Below, one piece after another: positions 54,441 to 64,000 of a DNA stretch of 64,000 nt (position 1 is the stretch's first letter; each line of letters opens with the position of its first letter). The stretch comes from Cryptomeria japonica. Its lineage: Eukaryota > Streptophyta > Pinopsida > Cupressales > Cupressaceae. Location of the stretch: assembly GCF_030272615.1 (NCBI RefSeq), contig NC_081414.1, positions 812,237,069 through 812,301,068 of the forward strand, in the 5' to 3' direction. Both the position numbers and the translations under genes were made by a program. A model generated the notes under the pieces. That model saw only the letters and a program-made list of their open reading frames with translations, did not search any database and was not told where the DNA came from.

Positions 54441-56696
54441 GCTGGCACAGTAGATGTTTGATAGAATACTCTGAAAAGATGTGCACAAAATGAATTTTAA
54501 AAGAAGATCTCAAACCATCCTAACATTGTAAGCTTTTGTTTTTACTCTAGGGTTTCCATCAAAATTTAACCCGTAGTAGTCATATTGGAGTTGCCCAAAC
54601 CCATATCATTACCATACCAGTTACATATCTATGGTAGCTGTGTAGACATGTTCTCCTAGAGCATATATATTATACTTGAATTTAACAAGAATGGATAAGA
54701 AATCTGTGGAAAGCTAAAGAAATCCATTTGATGAATTTAAACGAGGATGCAACAACCCCTAATAGCTATGCATACAAAATGAGGAATCATAAACATTGTG
54801 CAGAACCATTTCGCATAATGCCCTAAAATGATGTTGACTCATGCTCAAAACATATATAAATGCGTACCCCTTGACTGAGTATATGATGAAGATCTTGTTC
54901 AACATTAAACAGATCGGTGGGTTTCTCGGCAAGAAAACCCTTGAATGAAGTGGGCGTCAAGGTGAAAAGACTGGCTTGGTCAAACAGATCTTGTAGAGAA
55001 AAAATGGGTGCTTATGTTTCTGTTAGGGCAATGTCGTTGCTCTGTAGTAAAGCTTCTGGTGGCATCTGAAAGATATTTTTCTATGTTACTCTTCGCTGCT
55101 CGAAACAAGTTACAACAAATTGATCAAAAGGAGCTGGAGGAGTTGAAAGTAAAAATGTGTGAAAGGATAATTTTGTCAATGTGTTCAATTATTTATTTTC
55201 ATTATCCCAAAGATATCGTTATATTACTGTTTTACTAAAGTTACCAAGTAGAGCGACTATCTAATGTTAATTTAAGGGCCATTTTATAATTGGAGGATTG
55301 ATTTCTTGCCATCCTCAGTTCACTACATTGTTGCATTGTGCAAATTATTTATCAATATTTCTCTCATGGACATTAAAAATATTTTTTGTTTCCTTCTTTC
55401 CAAGTAAGATAAGAAGCAATTGTATTTAATATGATTTGGTTTTTATAGTTTTTATTATGAGTCGTTTAACTTGGTTAAAGATCATATTTTTTATAAAAAA
55501 ACATGTTTTTAGTGTTTGTCAATAAATGTTTAATATTTTGAACAAGAATCAAATGTAAATGTTAGAAAGTAAGTATTTCATTTTTTATTTTTTATTAATT
55601 TAGATAATAAATAATTGGGTAAATCTAATATACAAAATATATATGACAAGTAAAGTATTATTGAAATGAGAAGATTAGGATGCTTAGTTCGTATAAAGGG
55701 TAAATGTATGAACTGGTTGTGATTTGTCAATAGTTATACTTTGTAGCTAGAATCTACTTTTAGTATTCAAATCTTATCAATTGATGTGTTATTGAATTCT
55801 ATAAATCAACTTAACAAAATTGGGATTTTTGTTTTGTCTTTAAAAATTATGATCATGTCCTATTTCTATAATTTGTTTATGTAAATCTTTCACCTTAAGT
55901 TCGAGTCCTATGTCCTGAAATTTAATCAAGATGGTATTAATGATCACCTTTAATGAACAGGTTGTGCTAGGGCATGAAAGTGCACTAAGTTTCTCCTTCC
56001 ACCTTAATAAATCTAATGTTTTGTTTTTTGTTTTTACATCATGTAACTATATATAAAAGGAGATAGATGTAGAGGTATCCCTCATTTGATAACATGTCTA
56101 TTGGGAAACAAGATAAAAATACTATGATAACATCTTTTACAAGTGTATGCAAATCCAAATTTTATTTTTTCTTATCAAATGATTACCATATGATGATTAT
56201 GTGATTGCATAAAATCGATAATAAAAATAAAATCATTAAACAATATGAATACAAGATTTACAAGGAGAAACCCTTTGAAGAAAAAAATTCACATGGGAAA
56301 AAAGATTGGTATTATTAATGTTTAACAATAGATGTATTCAACATATTAATGCTCTCTTAACTTGGTAGCACTCTGGAAACACCTGTGTGACTAATAGCAT
56401 AGAGGAGTAATAGTCATTTATTTAGTCATTTTTATTTGTGTGACTAATTATTTAGTTGTGTTTCTTACCTGATGACCAAATTAGTCATTTATTTAGTCAT
56501 TTATAGCTATGTTGCAAAAGATGAGTAGAATTTAGTCATTTTTAGTTGTCGTGACTAAACTTTTTAATCACGTCGACATTTATTTTCCAAATTATAGTAG
56601 TGCTTACTATGAGTCATGAAAATAAAAACACCAAAATTACAAAGAAAAAGAAAAATTTTGCCAAGTTAATTAAGTATCGAGATATGAAAAAGAGAG
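54441..56696. other. Sequence without recognised genes
   Basis: AT-rich, no gene recognised. Near 56410-56570 the word TTAGTCATTT recurs about five times, with a GTGACTAA variant, suggesting a degraded repeat of unknown type. Confidence 0.4.
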
Positions 56697-56713
56697 AAAC
56701 ATTGAGTGGAGTG

Positions 56714-56807
56714 TATGACCCCACATTAAAGCGATTGCATACACCTTATTGAGAGAAACGTATGACCCCACATTAAAGCGATTGCATACACCTTATTGAG
56801 AGAAATT
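56714..56807. repeat. 47-bp tandem duplication in the element 3' region
   Basis: Two nearly identical units, 56714-56760 and 56761-56807, starting TATGACCCCACA. They cover the area matching the hairpin region at 36830-36860 of the intact element. Confidence 0.85.
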
Positions 56808-57179
56808 GCTTTGAGGTAAGATACACCCAAAATATAAGCACATTATCGCAATGATATACCCCCAAGAAAGGATAAGTCAAAAGATATAATGATCACAAAA
56901 CACAAAATGCATAAGGGTTTTAGTTAAATATGGGGGTAGTATGCTTTTATGATCAATAATGTATATCATGTATATATATTTTCATTGAATTATCCTCATC
57001 CCCCAAAGAAAGTAGAGCCACAATGGAAGAAGAGAACCTATGTCTTTTGAGTCAACATGGGAGAGAGAAAAAGAGATCTCAACACTTTGCATCATCCTCA
57101 AGTAGACAACTCTAGGGACAAGAAATAGAAGAATTGAGAAATAAATAGAAGGTCACAAAAAGGAAAGAGAGAAGAGAAA

Positions 57180-60170
57180 GAGGGAATCTATGACATGAAT
57201 GAAGCTAATCAAGTAATTCATCTACCTCCCATTCTTGTTGATCATTTTTTTGAGAAGGTGGACAATATGCAAGAGGAGATGGGTTAGGCAAAGGCTAGCC
57301 AAATGGGATCATGTCAACATTTGGTGTCTTTGGGGAGAAAATGGGTTGAGAAGTAAGTTCACGAACCTTAGCACGATGTTTTTGTTAGCATTCTCTTGCA
57401 CAATGGTTTCATTTAGTTTTAGTCAAGGATTGTGAAGGTTTAGGATAAATGGGCATATGCTTCTTCTCTTCTTTTAAAAGAGGAATAGGAGATGCCAGGT
57501 GCTTCCCTTTATAAGATGCAGGAGGCAAAAACACAACATATAAAGGAGGAATAGAAGGTATAGGAAGGAGACTGGGTCTATCATTAGGAGGAGGAATACT
57601 AGGTTTATCATTAGGAGGAGGAATGAGTGTAGAATTTCTTGATTTTCTCAAAGATAGGATCATATCATTCTTCCACCTTTGATAAAATTGAAAAAGAGCA
57701 TCACTTCTAGGTTTAAGAGGTTGAAATTGTTTGAACGAGAAGTAGTTAATCAAGATTAACATCTCCATGCCTCACCACGGGTTGGTACATACTATTATTA
57801 ACTGTTATGATCTTCTCATTGTGAGGAAATTTCAAACACTTATGAATAGTAGAAGCGATCACTTTCATGAAAGAGAGCCAAGGATGTCCCAACTTCACAT
57901 GAAATTGATTTGATGTAGGAATGATAGTTAAAATGATATCCAAGAACTTAGTACCAAGCTCAACCGGAAGTGTAATAGAACCTATAGTAGGGCAAGAGAA
58001 ACCATCAATGACTTTAACTGCAAATTTAGATTTATCTTATGTTACTTGATGCAATTGTAAAGTATAAAGATATTCTTCATTTATCACATTCACCATACAA
58101 CGTTTGATCAATGGTTAGCCCTCATGAAACCATGTCCTTGATCCTCATAGTGATATAAAGTGGTCCATTAGGGGCTTGAATAGTGTCACTAGGATCAAAT
58201 GTAATGCATAGGTCCTTAGGAGATTCAAGTTTGTCAATAAGATTCACCACATTATTAGAATCGAGTCCAAGATCATTAGGAGAAAAGGAAAGATGCTCAA
58301 ACTCATTCACATTATTAGAATGGATAGGCAAAGGATTGGTAAAGATTGAAGTTTTTGGTTTGGGGGTGCTACAGATTTGTTTCCTTTGTTATTCACACTA
58401 GCTATAAATATAGTATTATTATCAATCAAGTCTTGAATCATACTCCTTATAGAATAACACTTTTTAGTGTGATGACTAGGTTGATGATGATACAATTAGC
58501 AAAAAGATTTGGAATCATGATAAGGTGGCAAAAGTTTCCATGTGTCTATTGGTTTGATGGGAGAAAGCTTCAATACATTTCTTTGTAATGATTATGTCAT
58601 AATCATATGCAAAGATTCAGAAACAGGAGTAAATTAATTTCTAAAATACTTGGATAATGAAGGCACACCTGTTGTTGCAGCTGCCAATTGTGTTTTGGTG
58701 TTATCATTGAACTTGATGATTCTCTTGTTTGGTTTAAACTTTCCAAAAGGTTTTTGAGCACTTTAATTCTTATCAACCAGAGCCATTTAAGAAGTTTGTT
58801 CAAATTGACTCACTTGAAGCTAATAATTATGAAGTACTCCACACAAGTATGTAAAGGAAGTAAACATAGGAAAGAGAATCATATCCCTAATGTCTTTTTA
58901 CAAATCAAAAAATAAAAATCCTTTGAAAATATTGATCAAGCTTAGGATAAGAAATTTGAGAATACAAATGCTTATATGTACCAATAAAATCACTCACTTT
59001 TTTTTAACAACTCGCTTACAATGATCAAATTAGTCAATGCAATCTTAGGACTAATATTATCGTGAGATTGTTGAATGAAATAATTAGCCAATTGTCGAAA
59101 TGAATTAATAGAATAAGGAGGCAAAGAACAATAATATTGAAAAGTTTTATCCTTAAATGTTCTTGTAAACAATTTAGCCAAAAGTCTTTGATCATGAGAA
59201 AAATCACTACACAAAGTTACAAATATTTTCACGAGTCATAGGATCACCTTTTCCATTGTAAAGTTCCAGTTGAGGGAGTTCCACATTTTTAGGATGGACA
59301 ACATGAACAATGTAATTAGATAATGGGCTTGCCACATCAAATGTGGGCACATTAAACTTGGATTGATTCATGGATGCTATTTGTTGTTGCAATGATGACA
59401 CTGTTTGGGCTAGGTTATTCATACTAGCTTCAGTGGAAGGATTAAAATTGGACATTTTGGATTGAGAAGGAGTAACATTGTTGTAAGAAGGAAGAGTTGA
59501 GAATAAGGATTTGGAACACTATGATAGGTAGATATGGGAGAGGTTTGGGTACCAAAAGGAAGACTCAAAGAAGGAGGTATCAAGGATTTTTTTATTAGCA
59601 ATGTTGCCCCCTTGACTAACATGTGTAGGAATGACATTTTGTGTGGAAGTAGCCATGATATCAGATGTAAACATGGGTACACTAGTCATAGAAGTAGTCA
59701 TAGGAATGTAATGATGAACTTGACTAGGAGCTTGAGTGTAACCAAGGACTTCAACACAACTTTTCATAGACATGATATTGGTATCAAAAATATCACCAAG
59801 GCTACACAACGAGTCAATGCCAACTTTATCACTTTGAACCCCTCTTTTTAATCCTTCAATCAATGGGATTGCCTCACTTTCCAAGTATTGTTGACTCATC
59901 CATTTTTGAATACATTCAAATTCATTATCAATCTTCTCCAATTGGTCAATGAAAACCCTAGTTAGTGATTCAACAATATCATGAGAATTATTTAAAGAAT
60001 GAGGGTAAATAACGTCATTTGTTGGATTAGAAGAACCACCAACATCCTCATGGAATAAGTTATCCAAATTAGGCTCCATATCCTTAGTAATTAAACCTTG
60101 GGAATCCTTAATTCTACAACTTATTCTCATGAGAATATTGTAGGTTGGAGTAATGGTAGTAAAACTCATG
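57180..60170 (-). pseudogene. Decayed gag-retropepsin-like gene
   Basis: Reads MSFTTITPTYNILMRISCRI at the start (about 60168), parallel to the intact protein at 32959. Further shared blocks: IPLIEGLKRGVQSDK, NNLAQTVSSLQQQIASMNQS (about 59430-59360), ELYNGKGDPMT, KTFQYYCSLPPYSINSF, a zinc-knuckle-like piece HHQPSHHTKKCYS (about 58490-58450) whose first Cys is lost, GPLYITMRIKDMV and VKLGHPWLSFMKVIASTIHK (about 57910-57850). It ends in the Pro-rich region near 57420. Several frameshifts and stops make it non-functional. Confidence 0.85.
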
Positions 60171-60682
60171 CACAAATGAGGGAAATTTGAATTTGAAATT
60201 TGGAAATTATGATTAAACAATACAAAATTTTGTGAAAATGATTGATCCAATTAATTAAGCAATTTGATCTATGAATTGGAAAGAGAAATGCATATACATC
60301 ATAGCATAGGATATAAAAATCAGATCTAAAAAATAAATTGAAAAATTATGCAACACATAAGTGAGTATAAATTTAAAGTTAAGGTCTTTGTGAAATTAAC
60401 CTCTAAATTTTTAAAATTTAATTTGAAATTAGATCTAATATTGCACAAATTAATTTGAATTTGCATGAACAATTAGATCTCAAATAATTAATCCAAATTA
60501 GACAACCCACAAGCTCAATTGGAAATTTAAAAATTAGGAGTTTTGTGAAATTAACCTCTAAATTTTAAAAATTTAGTTGGAAATTAATCTTGTAAATGTA
60601 AATTTGAATTTGAAATGCATAAACACTCAAATATAAGAACATAAATTAGAACTAAAGGTGTAAGGAGTCAGGGTCACCAAAA

Positions 60683-61859
60683 TGTAGTGGTGAAAAATTA
60701 GGGTTTCCACCATAGAAGGAAGAAAACACTAATTTAATGTTTAGTGACCATTACATTAAAAGAGGCACAAACCCAATAGATCTAGCCACAAATCAACAAT
60801 GATAGGGCTAAGATTTTTTATTGAATTTTCTCTGGGCAGATGATTTGATTAAACCTCTTTTTAAATTTAAATTATAAAAATTAGGGTACAAGTGCTAGAA
60901 ATTGAAGTAAAAATATATGAATGGTGAGCCACAGTCACTGAATCAACCCACAAACCTACATTTGAGAAATGTAAATAGATTCAGATCCATTCCTAGAAGG
61001 AGCTCCTGATTTTCCGGGACCGTGGTGGTGATCACCTTGGTCCTCCAAACCTTTCGCACTCCAATGGGAAATTGATTAATCATTATAAATAATGTTGATT
61101 CTGAAGAAAACTCTGTACCTACTTCTGCATACACTCAGCAAGGGAAATAGGTAGGAAATAGGGGTTTACCTTAAGTCAAATGCCAGTTTCGGAATTAACG
61201 ATGAAATAGAAATAAAATATGATTGAATTGTAGTTATGGAAGGTCCTCCTTTTGAGGGAGATGTTGAATATTGACTTAAACATAAAAGATATACCTCCTT
61301 GTGAATTTCTATTTGTCTCCATAGAGAATTAGAGTTTCATGAAGTCTTCAACAACATAGAACATGAATGTCAACTCCAATGCTTCAATCTTGACCTTATC
61401 TCTGCTCCCATGCTTGAAGGAAGACTGATTGCTTGCTGACTTGAACTTGAATTATTGATTGCTTAAATAAATGATTGAATGTCATATATGTCTTCTTTAA
61501 AATGAGAGGGGCAGGCCTCATTTTATACGTCCCATTGAAAAACAACTTAAGTTTTCAACATGAGCCGACATGGAGTCCAAATTTCTGCTAAAATCACATG
61601 ACCGTTAAGGGGCCCAGAATTCAGTCCCAATTGGGATGACCAGGGCAGTAAGTGCCCTGGTCCCTTGAGGACCAAGGTGCCATGCCCTAGTTCTGCCCAA
61701 TCAGAGACCAAAATGGAGGGGCTAGGTGATGTGCAAAGTAAAAATTTGGCCAAAATTGTATAATATAAACTAGAATCAGGTCGGCTTCGGGACATTAATG
61801 TAAAGGTGAGGGCCCGAATGTGGACAAAATTATAAGGGAGTACAATTTAGGATACTACA
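60683..61859 (-). repeat. 5' LTR of the decayed pol-less Gypsy copy
   Basis: 1177 bp. Contains two degraded minisatellite-like units (about 61635-61695: GACCAGGGCA...GTGCCCTGGTCC and a weaker second unit) and a GGACC...GGTCC hairpin at 61017-61043, in the same relative places as in the intact LTR. Confidence 0.82.
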
Positions 61860-62814
61860 CAGAGTTCATTTTAAAACACAAATGAAAGATTCTTATCATA
61901 ACCTTCATTAAGAATAAGAACATATATGTAATTCACACAACTCTTTCAGTTGCAAGATATCCATTGATACCAATGTATCTATTACTAAAGTCCTATTAAA
62001 AACTTTCCACTTGAAATAATGTAAAATATATTTTATAGTTACAAATACAAATGAACAGTTCCATAATCTTTTACATCACTTTTGGAAGATATATTACAAA
62101 TAACACCATAATAGTAAATAGTCTTGCAACTGAAATATGAAGATACTAGAAAGAAGATGGTAAAGTTCCATCCAACCACACATGAACAAGTCCACCAAAA
62201 TATTTCTAATGGGTGAAAAGAAATAACACGTAACCATGTGGAACCTATAGGTCCACCCCTCGTGCTAGGAGATAGACACAAGGCCCAAATTAACAAACAA
62301 GAAGGCTACAGATACGTGGCTAATTAAACTCACTACCAAGTTACATGAGACACCACTTCACAAGACAAGAAGATAAAGATAGGAACCAAAGATTACCAAA
62401 ACATAAATACATAATTATAGAACTCCCAAAACTAAGGACTACCAAAGTGGGAATATCAATTAAAATCTTCTCAAAACATCAAAAGACTCCAAAGGAGATT
62501 CAAAAAAGAAACAATCGAAAGACTCCCAGAGGCTTCCACAATATTTTAAAATCTTATAAGTTAACTATTATACAATAAAAGATTTATTCTTTGTTGTGAA
62601 CATGAATTTTAGAAACTAAAATGATATCAAAGATTAGAATCAAACTCTCTCTATATATGCATTTAGAATTTATGTAGATTTTATAAATATTGAAAAATAA
62701 ATTCTAATTTCATGCAGATTTTTTATATTTGAGTTGAGGAAAAAGAGATAGATTTATAGGTTTTTGGATGAAAAATGAATTAGGATTGACTAACTTTATT
62801 TAGAAACTTGAGTT

Positions 62815-63135
62815 GGTTTTATTTATTTTTTTATTTTGATTTAGACTTATTTGTATCATCTTTGCTTCATTTAATTTATTCAATTTAAAATGTGAGAGTA
62901 TGAATAAGATATTAATAACTTGAGTAAAGAGATGAATCCTTAAGATTGAAACATCTTTTCCTGATCCTAAAAATTGAGTTTGTTTCTTCTTATCTTGATT
63001 TAAAATTATTTGTATCATCTTTGCTTCATTCATTTATTATATTCAATTTAAAATGCAAAAGTATTAATAAGGAATTAATAATTTGGATGAATAAATAAAT
63101 CATTAATATTGAATCATCCTTGTCTAACCCTAAAA
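62815..63135. repeat. Imperfect 160-bp tandem duplication
   Basis: The word TTGTATCATCTTTGCTTCAT recurs at 62851 and 63010, and the surrounding text (TTATTCAATTTAAAATG, AGTATTAATAAG-like, GAATCAT/CTTTTCCT) follows in the same order in both units. Confidence 0.75.
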
Positions 63136-63330
63136 TTTATCATAATCCTAATGACAAACCTCACTCTAATTCTAATAATAATTCTAATCCTAATCCTACT
63201 AATAATAACACTAACCCTCATCCTAAATGTAATTATTACTTTTGAATCCTTATATGAACCTTAACAAAACCCTTATTATATGTTTAATCATAAGTCTAAT
63301 TATAATTTTAACCCTAAACCTAATCTTAAT
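63121..63330. repeat. Degenerate telomere-like CTAAYCC stretch
   Basis: Repeated AACCCTAAA, CTAATCCTAAT and CTAACCCT words, close to the plant telomere unit CCCTAAA but irregular in spacing. It could be an old interstitial telomeric repeat or an unrelated simple repeat. Confidence 0.5.
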
Positions 63331-64000
63331 GGTAAGGAGAGGAATGAATGAAAGTCGGCTAGAGTCATCCCCATCTTCTTATATCAAGCCTTTGAGGACA
63401 AACTCAAAGAAGGAACAACCCATCAAATCAAGACATGTACTTTAGCTCAAAAGAAGGAAGCTCATACTTGATGGAGCGAGATCTTAATTGTCACAACCCT
63501 CCTTTATCACTTTTTGATTTGATACAATTCTATTATATTTTTGGTTGAGCTATTAAAAATGATTGAATAAATATTATAAAAGAATATAAATGGACACACA
63601 CACACACTTGGAGAATATAATTCAAAAGGCATTATTTTTATTTTTTATTTTCCCACTCCCAATTATGGCACATGTTATAGGAAGAATTAGAAGCTTCTAG
63701 AGGAATCTTCAATGCCTTGCATGTAACTCCCCCACTAGGTTTTTAATCAATTTGCATGAATCCAATATTGGAAAAGAATCTCATTCTTAATTAATTTCTC
63801 TAGATAGTGGAATTAAGGGATTTTTCCTATATATTGTATGCAAGTTCTCAAAAAAGGGAGTTGATTATGTTTTGAAGAAATTTTCCTAGTTTCCTTGTTG
63901 TTGGTTGTAGGATCTTCTTTGGTAGTCTCATTTTCATTATAGGAATGTTAAGTTGTTCTTGAAGATTTCTCTCAATTTGCAAGGAAGGATCTAAAAAGGA

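Larger units (their letters stand above)
56697..61859 (-). mobile_element. Decayed minus-strand relative of the pol-less Gypsy element
   Basis: On the minus strand: LTR 61859-60683 starting TGTAGTATCC, primer region, T/A-rich leader, a broken gag frame from about 60170 to 57180, then sequence matching 36400-36880 of the intact element down to about 56700. The gag end and the non-coding 3' region adjoin directly, so no pol was ever between them in this copy either. The 3' LTR is missing. Confidence 0.87.
61860..64000. other. AT-rich sequence with simple repeats, no gene recognised
   Basis: No gene recognised. It contains a tandem pair of about 160 bp (62815-63135), a degenerate telomere-like stretch (63121-63330) and a short CA run at 63596-63608. 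Confidence 0.45.

Overview
This is plant nuclear DNA, most likely from a large seed-plant genome; a gymnosperm is my best guess. The basis is very dense nested LTR retrotransposons, CCHC/DSG Copia and chromovirus-type Gypsy proteins, a PCMP-type PPR remnant, and plant actin-depolymerizing factor and enolase sequences. The species assignment is inference. Almost nothing here is a normal expressed host gene. The one host-type reading frame that is still full length is an intronless ADF retrocopy at 50887-51306. LAYOUT. 391-2130 is a decayed plant-mobile-domain (PMD/MAIN-like) gene. 3003-13092 is a full-length Copia element (Copia-1) with LTRs, primer site and a near-perfect target duplication. 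Its 3' LTR is split by an array of a second, small element family (called L here; 8809-12324). 13093-17611 holds minus-strand Gypsy and Copia fragments, and 20040-21620 a minus-strand chromovirus pol fragment. A host-type unit of about 3.7 kb occurs twice, as copy A (21975-29960) and copy B (30182-47765), and each copy has been opened by different insertions. Copy A holds a tRNA-derived SINE with a perfect 10-bp target duplication, a greatly expanded TATA-rich microsatellite and a 5'-truncated LINE. Copy B holds an L element, which is itself split by an almost pristine 7.9-kb Gypsy-type element, and a second non-autonomous Copia-like element (Copia-B). 47760-54440 contains broken host genes: an SRPBCC/lachrymatory-factor-synthase-like 3' part, an intron-bearing enolase fragment, the ADF retrocopy, a 300-bp-arm foldback and a PPR pseudogene. 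56697-61859 is a decayed minus-strand relative of the 7.9-kb Gypsy element, followed by AT-rich DNA with tandem and telomere-like repeats. MAIN POINTS. The 7.9-kb element at 30488-38381 has paired LTRs, a perfect 5-bp target duplication and one intact 1139-codon gag-plus-retropepsin-like frame, but no reverse transcriptase, RNase H or integrase. Its decayed relative at 57-62 kb lacks pol at the same place, so this looks like an established pol-less (TR-GAG type) lineage that must use enzymes supplied in trans. Its LTR carries a 31-bp hairpin minisatellite (four units in one LTR, two in the other) and related GGACC...GGTCC hairpins recur in the LTR and leader. Copia-B pairs zinc knuckles with a long unknown frame and also lacks pol. 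Across unrelated elements, premature stops are overwhelmingly TAG where the frame reads as an ancestral CAG, as expected from deamination of methylated cytosine in CHG context. All identifications are by eye from motifs. No database search was possible, and boundaries of degraded regions are approximate.
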